From Verticillium longisporum (taxonomy: Eukaryota; Ascomycota; Sordariomycetes; Glomerellales; Plectosphaerellaceae), in NCBI GenBank assembly GCA_019188255.1, contig JAETXT010000005.1, positions 62,001-126,000 on the forward strand: DNA of 64,000 bases, read 5' to 3'. Numbering within the stretch: position 1 is the stretch's first letter; every line of letters starts with the position of its first letter. Under the pieces are notes generated by a model. That model had not been told where the DNA came from. It saw nothing but the letters and a program-made list of their open reading frames with translations, and ran no database searches. Positions 45,248 through 57,161 of this stretch are shown here, piece by piece. Both the position numbers and the translations under genes were made by a program.

Positions 45248-47177
45248 TCACCACGAACCTACCCGGCTGGCGCTGCCGGCTACCCTCATCTGGCCCTTTG
45301 CCTCCCTGGACGCGTCCTCCATCCCCACAAACGTCAGCGGCCGATACTCCGGTTTCCACATCTGATCCCTAATCCACTCGTCAAGGTCAGTGTCATTTTT
45401 GGGGATGTCCTTCTCGGTTGCCACACTCTCAGCAACGGCAGCCTTGATCACATTCCTCGCGACCCGCACGCTGACGTCGCGTACGATATCGACACCCGGC
45501 AACAGCGGGGCTCTTTGATCCTTAAGGGCCGGGCCCAGTCCCGCGACAGCCTCGACTGCCGCCACGAGCATTTTGTCTGTGATGAGGCTGGCGCGGGAAA
45601 GCACAGACCCAAGACCTATGCCCGGAAAGACGACTGAGTTGTTACACTCGGCGATTTCAATCTCCACCTCCGAACCGTTCTCGCCCCAGGGCCCCTTGAC
45701 GGGTTTGAAAGGCGAGCCTGTAGCAACGAGCGCCTTTCCGCCGGTCCACTTGAGTAGATCTTCGGGGGCCGCCTCGTGAAGCCGTGTCGGGTTCGAAAGT
45801 GGCAGGATGATAGGTCTTTCGGCGCCCCTGGCCATGGTTCTTACAATTTCCTCGGTGAATGATTTGGGCACAGTCGACGTACCAATCAAAACGTTCGGCT
45901 GTACAGTTTTGATAACGGAAAGAAGCGATGTGTCCTTGCCTTCCCACTCCGACGCATCCTTACAGAAGCCTTGTTGAGCGGGCGATACGTCGAGGGCGCT
46001 TGTAAGCAGGCCTGGCTTGTCAATGAGCCAGATCTGTTCAGCCGCCTTGTCCTTGCTGATGTTGCCCTTGGCCGCGATAGCGTCTCGAACCTGATCAGCT
46101 ATGCCAACTCCTGCTGATCCGGCTCCGAAGATGACGAGACGCAAGTCGGTGAGTTCTTGCTTGCTCACGTGGAGGCCAGCCAGGATAGCGGCCAGTGTGA
46201 CACAACCTGTGCCTTGTACATCGTCGTTGAAGCAGGGGATATGGGGACGGTACTGGTCAAGGATACGGCGGGCGTTGGCAAGGCCAAAGTCTTCGAAATG
46301 GATGTACGCGCGTGGATACAGGCGACGGGCAGCTTTCACAAACGTGTCGAGAAAGCGGTCGTACTCGGCCCCGCGCACACGCTTCTGTCGCAATCCCAAG
46401 TACAGTTCATTGTTGAGGTGATCTTCATTGTCCGTACCGCAGTCGAGAACCACAGGCAAGGTACGGTTTGGGTGTATGCCGGCACAGACAGTAGTGAGAA
46501 CGAGTTTTGCCACCGAGATGAGAATGCCTCCTACGCCTTGATCCCCGATGCCGAGAATTTCCTCGCCATCTGTGTGTGTTTGAGTCTGAGCTCTTGTTGA
46601 GACATGGACGATGGAAGAGATAGCAGCTTACCAGTAACAACAATGTAGTCAATGTCTTCAGGGTGACCCCATTGCGCCAGGTCATGGTGAACTCGCTCGA
46701 CGTCTTTGATGTTGAGGAAGCAGCCCTCGGGTCTCCTGAAGAGCTCGGAGTAATTCTGTATGGCATCGCCCTCGGTGGGTGTGTATACTACAGAGAACAC
46801 ATCTGCTAAGTGATCCAGCAGAAGCTATATACATGATCAACAATCGCTGGGTGACCTTGTCAAGCGTGCTACCGACCGACCTTGTAGTACAGGACCTCAT
46901 TTTGCTCCTTGAGCGAGGTTAGAAATGTGTTGCGGGCGAGGTCGTCGCTACGAGACGAGTACTGGCGCCAGGCTCGCTTGACCTGCTGGTCCAGGCTGTG
47001 GACGTTGTCTGGGAGAAGGCCGGTAAGGTTGAATTGGCGGCGCTCATTAGGGGGAAAGGCGGTCCCTTTATTGAGATAAGGTGTGTTCAGAAGCGCCGTG
47101 CCCGTGATGGCACACTTGATGGCACCACTGGTGCTCAACGGCAGATGGGCAAACCTGGATGTCTCGTCTGCCGCCAT
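45248..47177 (-). CDS. malic enzyme
   Basis: Three exons on the minus strand (47,177-46,881; 46,824-46,632; 46,569-45,248) with introns of 56 and 62 bp give 603 residues. The enzyme converts malate to pyruvate and CO2 with reduction of NAD or NADP. The N-terminal malic domain holds KGTAFPPNERR, the YTPTEGDAI motif and the DGEEILGIGDQGVGG loop. Metal and substrate residues follow in HFEDFGLANA and CFNDDVQGTG. The dinucleotide-binding domain has FGAGSAGVGIAD and PLSNPT. The length and the CGTDN segment fit the classical fungal/mitochondrial-type malic enzymes. No clear mitochondrial presequence is visible (the start MAADETSRFAHLP is acidic), so I cannot decide the compartment or NAD versus NADP. 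The first intron has a slightly unusual donor, GTCGGT. Confidence 0.95.
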
Positions 47178-48564
47178 GCTCGCGAAAGTGATGGGTCAGT
47201 AAAGCGTTCAGAGTCCGTTGGCAAGTTATGGGCACACGGTTCGTGGTCAAGATATTTCTTTAAAAAAACTTGGCAGACAGATACGCAGTGGTGTAAAGGA
47301 AAGTTATCGAGGGGAGCCTGAACAAGTGACCTGTCATGTGATGCGAGCTGACAGGTGGGAAACGCAAAAGGTCACTTGGAGCTGTCGCTGACGTCTTCAG
47401 TCGCTCAGCGATTGCACGCAGCAAGGCATCTGCAGGCTGCTAACTAATGCAGGCTCCGCTTCGGTCTACAAAGCTTGATCGATCGCGGAGCTAGACATGC
47501 CCACTACTGGTAAACGCACAGCCTGTCCCAAAAATATGGAACAGCAACTGTTCAGAGGAACGACAAATCGCTGCATTTGTGAAGTTGTCACAGGCTTGCT
47601 CGTACAGAGGGGGGGGACACGGTGGCATGTTGGAGCGCTTGGAGCCTCGCCCAGGTGGAGGGCCTCGTAGACGCAAAGTCGTGAGACAATCGGGGCGCGG
47701 ACTATGATGGTCCAGGGTTTGTTATTGCAGTAGTAGGTCCTAGGGGCCTGTGAGCGATCGCAACCACCCTCGATGCGCATCGCAAAACGCGACAGCAGTA
47801 GAGGGCCTCCGCGGAGCGAAGACTCGTATGTTTTGCCCGAAGGCCGAGTTGATTGTTATCTCATGCTGCGATGGACGGCGGATAAGGCGTGACGAGGTGC
47901 ACAAGTTGGTGCTCCAATGGTACAGCAGCCGGTCACTTGAGCGCGCTACCTCCATCAATGTCAAGATCTTGGACGGCTTTGAGGCCAAAAAATGGAATGA
48001 CGGGAGAAAAATGTAGAGAGTAGACAGCGTTGCAGCATCGTCAGAATTTTCTTTACAGTGACCCGGACCCCGCTGAGGCTGACATAAGCCCTGTGGGTGG
48101 CAGCAATAACAATGGAACGGCCCGTGCCAACCCGTTGTCGAACGCTTGTCCGCTGGCCTTGAAAGTCGAGAAATGGATGGCACGACATCCTGCCGGCCGA
48201 CATGGAAGCCCTGCTGTTAAATGTTAGTCAATTATAAAGCTGACTGAAACTTTTGAGACGCAGAATTAGTTATGCGAAAGAAATTGTGCCAAAGCTGGCC
48301 ATAAGCTAGTATTGAAGGTTGCCCGATTACAATGACACAAGGTGCTTGCTTCCCAGTCCACGCGGTGATGCCATGGAAACCAAGATCCATGAGGTACATG
48401 GCTAGTTGAGGCGTCAGCGACATAGGCACAGCACATCACCGGATGCTGCCTGGCGCGTGAGTCTTGTCGTTAACATTCATTCTCGTAGTCCCAGGTTCCG
48501 GTCACGAATTAACAATGATAAATCATGGTACGAGCCCAACGCCAACAGAGTGCGTCAACGCGAC
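47178..48564. other. intergenic, no gene seen
   Basis: Spacer between malic enzyme (its promoter side) and the 3' end of the Mtc1-like gene. Open frames here overlap on several strands and show no recognisable domains. Confidence 0.45.
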
Positions 48565-50145
48565 TCAAATCAGACCAGCCCTCGCTGCCTCACCCGCACC
48601 ATCCTCGACAAGCTCACCAACACCCCTCTTGCCCTTGCCAATGCTCCCTTCGCTAACGCCCATCCTTCGGGCGACATACCGCTGTGCAATGATGCCGACG
48701 GCGAGACTCAGCTGCTCCTCAATCCACTCAGCAGCCCATTCCCTGGGATCGACACCACCGCTCTCGACAATCTCCCTAATCTCGTCGGGGACCAACGAAC
48801 GCAGGTGATGGTCTTCGCCATCTCCACCGCTACCAGGGGTCAGAGGGTTCGCGGCGTCAAGCCACTTGACCCATTTCGCCGGTATGGTCTGACTGACGGT
48901 TGAGTACTCTATCTCGTGAACAGGGTCGAGCACAAAAACGGCGAAGCAGACAAAACCGTCCGTCTCCTTGGGGTCGGCAACGGCGGGTGAATCCTGATCA
49001 TTTTCAATGGCAGCTGCGCGTGCGAATAATGCAGCGTCCGAATCGACGCTTATGGCTTGGATCGCCAGGAAAAGATCCGAACTGCGCACAGGGTTGGTTT
49101 CGCTGACAGATTCGGTAGCTCGCACTTTGGCCTCTCCGATGCCGCCATGCGCGGCAAAGTACTCGCCAGCATAGCCCTCGGCGCCGGCGCGGCAGAGCTT
49201 GGTGCCCTCCACCAGGCCCTTGATCAACCCGAGATCGCGAGCTAGCTCGGACTGCTTCCACCAGGGGCCGTCACGCCAGCCGGAAGCTACATCGTTCGAC
49301 CTCCGGCTGGTATTTTCCTGGCCCTTCTGGATGACCATCAGGTCGCCGCCCTCGACCTGAGCCATGACGCGGGAAAAGACTTCGTACACGAGGGGATCAA
49401 GCGAAGGGTAGCCGACCATATCATGCGTAATGTGGATCATCAATCGTTCGTGCTGGCTGATTGGGGGAGCAAGAGTGTGTAGGAGGTCGGTGAAGGTGGG
49501 AAGGGCCTGCTGGCGAAGGTTGTCTCCTAGGAACGCGGTTAGAAACGCCTGCGAGAAGCCGCAATATGATCACTCACCCAGGGCCCGGAGTCCGCCAACG
49601 TTGCCGCGCACCTGTTCCGCCCACTTCTTGGCCTCTTCATTCTCCCTGATTTCCTTTACGGCGGCCTCTGCCTGCTTCATGGCAGCAGTTGCCGTGGAGA
49701 AGACGCTTCCCCACCAGCCTCCGCCAGAAGGAGCTTCAGCGGGAGCCGCAACAGATTGTTCGACAACAGCCTTCTTCTCCGACTCTTGCACGTGGGAGCT
49801 TGTGGCACTCGGGGTGAAGCTGGCCCCCAAGGAGCTGGCGCTGACGGCGCATTTGCTCGGAGCTGTGGCAGACTTATCGTCGGCGACAGTCGGTGTCGCA
49901 GTCCGTCGAGCAGGAGATCCCTTGGTAGCAGCCTCCCGAACGCGCGGTGTGTGTGGGCGGGAGGGCTGCTCGAGGTCCTTCTCGAGCTCGGCAAAGATGT
50001 CCTGGTCTTCCATGGCCTTGGAGGCGGCCGTCGTGGGTTTGGACTTCTTTTCGAGTGACTTCTTCGGGGCATCGTCAACAATGCCCTCGAACAGGTCATC
50101 AATGTCGTCGCCGGCGGCTGCGGTCTTGCCCTTCTTGGAAGTCAT
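48565..50145 (-). CDS. mtc1: maintenance of telomere capping protein 1 (Mtc1) family
   Basis: Two exons (50,145-49,578 and 49,526-48,565) with a 51-bp intron give 509 residues. The start MTSKKGKTAAAGDDIDDLFE, a disordered acidic/Ser-rich region, and the diagnostic block GGGWWGSVFSTATAAMKQAE followed by NEEAKKWAEQVRGNVGGLRA mark the fungal Mtc1/DUF5427 family. The second exon continues with the conserved RQQALPTFTDLLHTLAPPIS and MIHITHDMVGYPSLDPLVYE segments. In yeast, loss of MTC1 is synthetic sick with a cdc13 telomere-capping allele, and the protein is linked to Golgi/COPI vesicles. The molecular role is not settled. The gene looks intact. Confidence 0.92.
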
Positions 50146-51111
50146 TGTAACGATCCTGGAGATGGTGTTTGCTACCGGGGATGTGGAGTTGGGAACGCCA
50201 GGGAGGCTCTAGGGTTGGTAAAGACGCGCCTGAAGAAAGTTGTGTTGCAATTTCGAAATCGGAAGGCGTGAGGCCTTTATCGAATCGGGTCAGAGAGCAC
50301 CAGCGAGGCTGCAAAACAGACAAAATCACAGTGCTCCTTGTTCGTTGGTTTCGGTAATGTGATAACATGAAGCTCAGAGCATCCGTCACCAGGACATGCA
50401 AGCTGTCAGTGGGGGGGAACGGGGCTAGACCAGGTGAGGTCTAGCACTCGAACGGCTCAACCTTCTCGATCGTTCATTGGACTGATCGCCAGTCCAAGGG
50501 GAATAAGTGGGTTTTGAGTGAAGGTTAGCAGGGGAGGTACGTACCTGGCACCAGTCGTGCAGCCGTGGCCCATTCGGGAATCAAATTACAGTCCCAAGCA
50601 AAACGACTGACGGAGACGAGAGTCCTCGACAGAAGACCGTCTATCCTACTGAAGGCTTTGATATTCATCTGGCAAAGCCGACTCTTTTCTCAAATCTTGG
50701 AGAACGCAGCCTCTGAATACTCGGGGGGATTTCTTGGCCTCCCCGAGTCGAGAAAAAGAAGCACAACCCCTGCCTCCCTTTCACAGCTCACGGCTCTCTC
50801 ACCTCCAAGCCGCCCCATCCAACTTGATTTTTGCCTGTCCTCAGGGCGTCAGAACAGACAGCCTCCATCCCACACATTCACAGCGACAGCTCTTTCTCTC
50901 CCCTTCGCAACAGTCGCCTCAATCATTTTACCTCTTGGCTCTCTATCGGGTGTTTTACTTTTCCTTCCCTTGGTGAAGAGACTGTCACGACATCGGTCCA
51001 CCGCATGTCGCTACTCTTCATCTTAGACTAAGCCTGAGTCTGCCACTACCACCCTCTCAGATTTACACCAAGTTTTTGTACCACGCATCATCAACAACAT
51101 CGCCAATTACC
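50146..51111. other. divergent promoter region
   Basis: About 970 bp between the Mtc1-like gene (-) and the AT-hook gene (+). It is CT-rich on the plus strand towards 51,000, typical of a fungal leader. No gene is supported. Confidence 0.5.
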
Positions 51112-54100
51112 ATGGATCGCCCTCGTGCTGGCCGCTTGGGTCGGCGAAAAACACAGCCATCGCTGACGACCAGCTTTGACATGGCAGAAAACGCCGACCC
51201 TGAGGACGACGCTCAGAACCCTCAGAGCGCTCAGTCGACATCGCCAGTTGCCACATTCTCCCACCAGACACCACAAACCGCCCCTGCCGGGCGACGCGGC
51301 GCTCGGCAATTGTCTACGCCATTTGCTTCATCCTCTGCTCAGACTGCCTCCTCGCCCTTTTCTGGCGGCGCTGCGTCTCGAAGGAAGCGTATTCGCACGT
51401 TTGGCTTTGATGGCAATCCCGACGATGATGACGAGACCAACAAGAAGGGTTCTCACAATCTTCGTAAGCGAGCCAAGATCGACTACTCAGCAAATGATTT
51501 CGAGGACGAGCTTCCCGAGATTGCCCTCCCTGCCCCGCGTACCGCTACTCGTCGACGAAGGGCCGAGAGCGAGGTTGTCGGTGACGGCTTCACGCCGCCC
51601 AGCACACAGCGCCGGCGCGCCAACTCACGGGAGTTCTCTCATACAGATGACACTCCCGCCGGTCGCCGTAAAACTCCAGCCAAACGCCCTGCAGACCCGC
51701 AGCCCTACTTCCCTCCCTCAGACGATGTTGTCAAGGATACCATTGAGGTTGTCGGCGATTCCAGCGATTTGCACACGTCTGACGAGGTGTCTGACCATGA
51801 GTCCAAGGTTGAGTCTCCAGCAGCCAAGAGAAAATTCAAGCGACAATCTGCAACACCGGACGGAGCACACGCACGCCCGACATCGTCTTTCGAGCGATAC
51901 GATCGGTTCGGCAACGGCAGTCAGCCAAACCATGCTGCGCAGGCCAATTCTCGTGACAACGGCCAGGCTAGCTTGGAAATCGCACATCCACAACCCATAC
52001 ACATCAATCATGTCTCAATCATCACGGCTCCCCAGCTCTCTCAAGATTCAGACACACAGGCTGAGCGGCATTCCGACTTGAAGATTGAGAGACTATCTAG
52101 CCGAGCCGCTCACTTCACCTCCTCGCCACGTGCCTCGTCAGCCGAACAATCCGCCGCTGGCCATGGTGTTCCTGCAGTTGTGCCTACGAGCATGAAGGCG
52201 CAGTCCAATACGCAGATGGCCGCTGCACCTGCAGTTCCTTCTACAAGCTCCTCATCGCTAGACCAGAGTGGACGCGGCGATGACGGAAGCGCGGCGCAAC
52301 TGACAGTCAACGGACGTGCCCACGTCCAGACAATGTCTGAAAGCGATATCGCTGGCGAGGCCGATAGTACGGAACGCCAGCTGGCACCGAACGCTTCTTC
52401 TCGACATGAGCCGTCCAACACACAGTACGGCGATGCCGTTGAAAACAACTCACAGGCTGGTCTGGTGGGTTCGAAGACGCACACCACGATTACGCACAAT
52501 CACTTCACCAACGGGGCAACACAGCCGTCCCAGGAACACCTTGGGAAAAGCATTGAAAGCGATATCCACGGGCCTAGTACCATGGATATTGACGAGGACA
52601 ATGCCGAGATCCAGGTGAAAACTTATGCCTGGTCGCATTTGACGCCATATGTCGAAGGCGAAGTCGTGCTCCATCCTGAGCCGACAATGCAGGTGGCGAC
52701 AGCTGGAGGGGAAGGTGATGTTGATGAAGACGGCGATGCGCCCGATGGTGATGGTGAAGGAAACGATGACGAGCAGGAAGCTGCCGACAAGATTGATGCC
52801 GCCGCCAACGATGACGCCGACCAGTATGAGGACGAGGCCGATCGGGACGACGGCGACAAGAGTGCATCGCAAACTGTTCAGCCTGACGAAGACAACAGTC
52901 TCCAAGCCGATGGCCTGGCAGACGTCGACTCTGGTGCTGCCACGCCTCTCCCTCAGACCCCACGAGCGGGTTCTCCTGTATCCGCGTCTGCGCAGCAGAC
53001 AGGTGCCAACACTCCATCGGCCGGCGAAGACAAGAGCAAGGCTGCCGTGGTATCAGCTGGGATTCAGCGCATGAGGAAACAGTTTCGATTTCCCAAGCTG
53101 AGTGACCCAGCCCATTACAGGGAATACCTCAAAGAGCATAGCAACATGTCGACGGAAGAGCTGTGGGCTTTCCTTGCCCACGTCAACACAACGCTTCTGG
53201 TCTGGCAGGAAGAATGGCAAAAGTGCGGTCGGCAGGTCGATGACGCGGAGAACGCAAAGAGACGAGAGATTCAGGACGCCGAGTATGAGAAGAAGACGGC
53301 CAACCTTTCTCAATTCGCCAAGGTTGACTCATATATTGAGAAAGACTTCGACATTCGCGGCTATCGCGCTCCCATCAAGGAGAAAGAGCAGGGCACCTTC
53401 CACCAGCGGTGGCAGGACAGGGTTGAGGCCATGGCTTATGGCTATGAGTATGATCCTCACCCGTCCAAGATTGGCCAGCAAGACCCCATTGCCCAGCGTG
53501 ATGGTATCATGGCAGGCAGACAGCTGCGAAGCCAGCCTCAACAGACTGCCAAAGCCGCAGAAGGTGACGCAGATGGCCTGGTGGTCACAGGCAAGAGATC
53601 AAGAAATCCGCCCAAACTGTACGAAGGAATGTTACAAGACGATGTTCGTTCCGCGACGCCGGCGAACCAAGCTGCCGCCGCCGCTACCGTCGTCAAGCCT
53701 ATCCTTAAAAGGCGCGGCAGACCGCCTCTCAATCCGCACCCCGAGGATGTCTACCACCCGAATGAGGATGAAGACTCGGTGCCAAAGAACAAGCCAGGGC
53801 CCAAGAAACGGGGACCAAAGGGGAAGAGGGCCACAACTGCGGATACAGAAGCCGACACGCCGGCCTCAGACTTGGCTCAGGTGCCTCCAAAGCGAAAACG
53901 CGGGCGGCAACCAAAGATTATCGTCGCAGAACCAGAGTCTGACGCGGCAGACCCTGAAGACACGGAGCCCGAGGAGCTAGACGAGCCACAACCTAAGAGA
54001 GCCCGCACCACAAGAAAACGTGGCAAGAATGCACGCATGACCAGCTCAAGGCCGATCAGCAGCGAAACAGTTGTCGACAGCTCAGACGAGTCACGACCCA

Positions 54101-54820
54101 CAACATCTTCGTCCAACGCCACCATATCAGATGACGGATCGACGTACAGCTTTCGCCAGAACAAGCGACAGCGTACTTCGAGGGGCGAAGCACAAGATGA
54201 TGAAGAGATCGTTGAAGCTGTTCAGCCTCCGAAAAAGAAGACACGCATCAACTTCAAAGCGTCCACTCGCCCCCCAGCAGTGCACAAGGCGACAAGATCA
54301 GAAGCCATTCTCAGCGATATGGCTGCAGCATCTCAAGCTGCCAGCGCCCCCCTAGGCGACCCGTCTCATTTGATGACTTTCAAGCATATGGGTGACGACA
54401 AATGGACCGTAAACCGTGGTTCACGGCCCAGCCGTGATTCCTCAACAGCAGCGCCGTCCGCACACGTCGCCACTATTTCCGCTGCCCCATCGGCGCCACA
54501 CTCTGCAGCATCATCCGCTGCCCCGAGCCAGGCTGGCGACGACCAAGACTACCGCTTAATGACCAAGTCGCAGAAGATGTCTGCTTCAATGAAGAGTAAG
54601 CAGCACATCTGCCAAGCCAAAACTTATACCACAAGTAGCTAACTATTGCACAGAACGCTGGCTCAATGGCAGTATGCAGAATGCTGTCAATAAAAGGAAG
54701 GCCACTTTGGCTGCGAAAAAGGCGGCCAATGCGCAGGCAGCAATGGTGGTAGCTACGCCTGCTCCTCCGCAGCCCAATGGGCATAATCCTTTCACAAACG
54801 GAACCCAATTCCAGCAGTAA
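51112..54820 (+). CDS. large AT-hook nuclear protein
   Basis: Two exons (51,112-54,595 and 54,654-54,820) with a 58-bp intron (GTAAGC...GCTAAC...CACAG) encode 1,216 residues. The N-terminal half is disordered, with Arg-rich patches (SRRKRIRTFGF, RTATRRRRAES) likely to be nuclear signals. An acidic stretch (about residues 550-600, DEDGDAPDGDGEGNDDE) precedes a structured-looking core, RFPKLSDPAHYREYLKEHSN to YGYEYDPHPSKIG (about residues 655-795). After that come KRSRNPPKLYEG, an AT-hook KRRGRPPLNP, a second hook-like KRKRGRQPK, and more basic/acidic alternation. The end is rich in Ala/Lys (KRKATLAAKKAANAQAA). AT-hooks bind the minor groove of AT-rich DNA, so a chromatin role is likely. The core resembles no enzyme I recognise. 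The ATG at 51,112 fits ACC-ATG context; an in-frame TTG upstream was ignored. Confidence 0.88.
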
Positions 54821-55788
54821 GGGCATACCAAACATCGAAACTGGTCTCGAACGGGACATCATATGGCGCGATCTGACCATGGCCATGACGAAAAACAATG
54901 ACAAGCTGAAGCCGCGGATAATTTGGTTCAGGATTGGCAACTCGAAGCGCCACTACATGAGTTGGCCCGAGAGCCGACTGTTGCTGTACGGCACGGGGCC
55001 GCATGCAGTGGCACACAACGGAGAGGGAGCTTTGGAGAGCGCAGCTTTGATACTATTTTGCCTGTTTACTGTGAACCAAGCCGGGGTAGTAATCCAGATG
55101 GCCAAGGGAATAGCTCCGATACTTGAGCAAGTTTTGTACGATTTGGAGGATGGTGGTATGGAGAAGGGGGGTAGGGGTAAAGCGTCGATAGGCATCATCA
55201 AATACAGAGGCAGGGCGTCAAAATTTTCTGGCCTGCTCACGCAGATCGACGTTGGCCCAAGCTGTGCTCTCGTGCGGTCCCGTTGAGGCGGTCTCACATA
55301 TCGTTGAGCCGCTGAGCGGTCGGTGCATTATGGTCGGTGTCTGGTTTTCTAGCTTGTGAAGGTTCAGTGGCTGGGAGTAGGATCTCCGGAGATCGCTGAG
55401 GTCGCTGACCCGACTGAATATGCAATGATCCTTTGAATTTCACAGCCGGTGACCTGTGGTGGAAATCGGATGATGTTAAACCCAAGTCACCCGTTGTGTA
55501 CATCACGCAGGGTTGGCAGGTAGCATCGTGTGACTTTGCTCAAATCATCGGATTTCATCTGCCTTGATGCGAATGCCTGGTATGAAGTCTCCCTTTACAC
55601 GCCGCAGCCCAAAATGCAGAGCCTTCCAATCCAGCGAGGAAAAAGGAACCGTCCCCGTGCCAGGTCACCCCCTCGGTCCGCTCCCGCCTCGCTCTATCGT
55701 TGTCGGCGGGACCTGCTCGGTATCATCGTTCGCATCGGTGACCAAATCCGTAGCTTCGTTATTTGTCCTCCTCGAACCAGTTCCCCTT
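54821..55788. other. convergent 3' region, no gene seen
   Basis: Between the AT-hook gene (+) and the uL14 gene (-). A 169-residue plus-strand frame around 54,777-55,286 overlaps the end of the AT-hook gene and lacks any domain; I treat it as chance. Confidence 0.45.
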
Positions 55789-56647
55789 TTACATCACGAC
55801 ACCGGAGTTGCTGGCAATACGCTGGGGACGTACTTGTTAGTAGGTTCTTGTCGACGTGAAGGAGGTTGCTACTCACGGGCCACAGCTCAGCGGCCTCCTT
55901 GCCGACGGGGCCGGTGATGGCAGAGCCCTTCATCTCACCCTTGGGGTTGACGATCTTCCATATGTCAGCATTGTCCGTAGCCATATATTCAAGGAGAGGG
56001 GAAAACCCACAACACCGGCGTTGTCCTCGAAGTACAGGAAGACACCATCAAAACGCTTCCAGGGCTTGGACTGGCGAACGATGACGGCGGGGTGGACCTT
56101 CTTCCTCAGCTCGGGCTTTCCCTTCTTGACGGTGGCCATGACCATGTCGCCAACACCACCAGCGGGCAGCCTGTTGAGGCGGGCACCGATACCCTTGACG
56201 GAGATGATGTAGAGGTTACGGGCGCCAGAGTTGTCCGCGCAGTTCATGACCGCGCCGACCGGGAGACCCAGGGTCATCTTGAGCTTGCCACCGGGGGCAC
56301 CGCGCCTGAAGCGCAAAAGTTAGCATGCGTGATTCTGCACCAAAAGTCTGTCCAAGACCCTGCGATCGATCGTCCGGCCGGAAACTGCTACATTGTTGTC
56401 GAGCTCGTCGTCAGGTCCAATGGCTTTCTGTCGATAGCCGTGTGGTAGGGCATTGAGGTTGGTTCGGCAAAGGCATGGCGTCGTGATGGCTCAATTTCCC
56501 ACCCCTCCTCTTGCTGAGCCTCGTTCTTCCAATCTCCCCGCCTTCGCCGTTGCTTTCTCCAGCCCACCGGTCGCAGCAGTCGCAGTTCCGAGTGATCGAT
56601 CGCAGAGGTTGTTGTCGAGAAGGCAGAACTTACGAAAGCTTGGCCAT
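55789..56647 (-). CDS. rpl23: 60S ribosomal protein uL14 (L23)
   Basis: Four exons on the minus strand (56,647-56,634; 56,305-56,011; 55,954-55,877; 55,821-55,789) encode 139 residues, the standard length. The first exon is only 14 bp (MAKL plus two bases). It is followed by a 328-bp intron with donor GTAAGT and branch GCTAAC, a common arrangement in fungal ribosomal protein genes. The other introns are 56 and 55 bp. The protein ([87 protein letters not shown]) is the universal uL14 at the subunit interface of the large ribosomal subunit. The second intron start was placed at GTGGGT so that the conserved NAGVIVNPKGE is kept. I looked for a box C/D snoRNA in the long intron and did not see one. 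Confidence 0.96.
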
Positions 56648-57161
56648 TGTATCGGTTGTGAGGGTGTTTGGGTTGACAACGGGTGTTCGTGAGGGCGATT
56701 CGGCGTCGGTGAGGTCAAGAGCAGGATCCCGAAGATTTTGTTTTTGCACCCAACTCGTCTGTGGGGTGGGAAACCCTTACGAAATTCGGGCAAGCGATCA
56801 GTCACGTGCAGATAGTGGATTGGCCTGCAGCGGGTCTTGACAAATGAGTCAGCTGTTCACCGAGTTGACCGAGACTGCCCGCGCTGTGGGCCAAGTGGGC
56901 CATGGGCATCGTTGCTGCACAGCGTTTGGCATCCAAATGCAGGCGCAGAGGGAATTTTAGAGAGACTTGCAGCCGCGGCACGACATCTATCATAGATGAA
57001 GAGTGTATGGTAAAAGATAAGCTCTTTGCATTCGGCAAGAGAACTACCAGCGTCCTTAAAAGGCGTGGGTGGTTTTGCGTAGGAAAGGACGAGGAAACAA
57101 CTGACCCACCGCCAAGACCGATAATAATCGTGAGGGTCTCGCCCCAAGAAAAGGGAGATAT
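56648..57161. other. promoter side of uL14 and 3' side of AA7 oxidase
   Basis: About 510 bp with no supported gene. It should contain the ribosomal protein promoter. Confidence 0.5.

Noticed and set aside
54777..55286. 169-residue plus-strand frame after the AT-hook gene
   Set aside because: Overlaps the end of the spliced AT-hook gene, no domain; treated as 3' UTR.
56306..56633. snoRNA in the first intron of uL14
   Set aside because: No convincing C box (RUGAUGA) with D box could be seen; the intron is just long.
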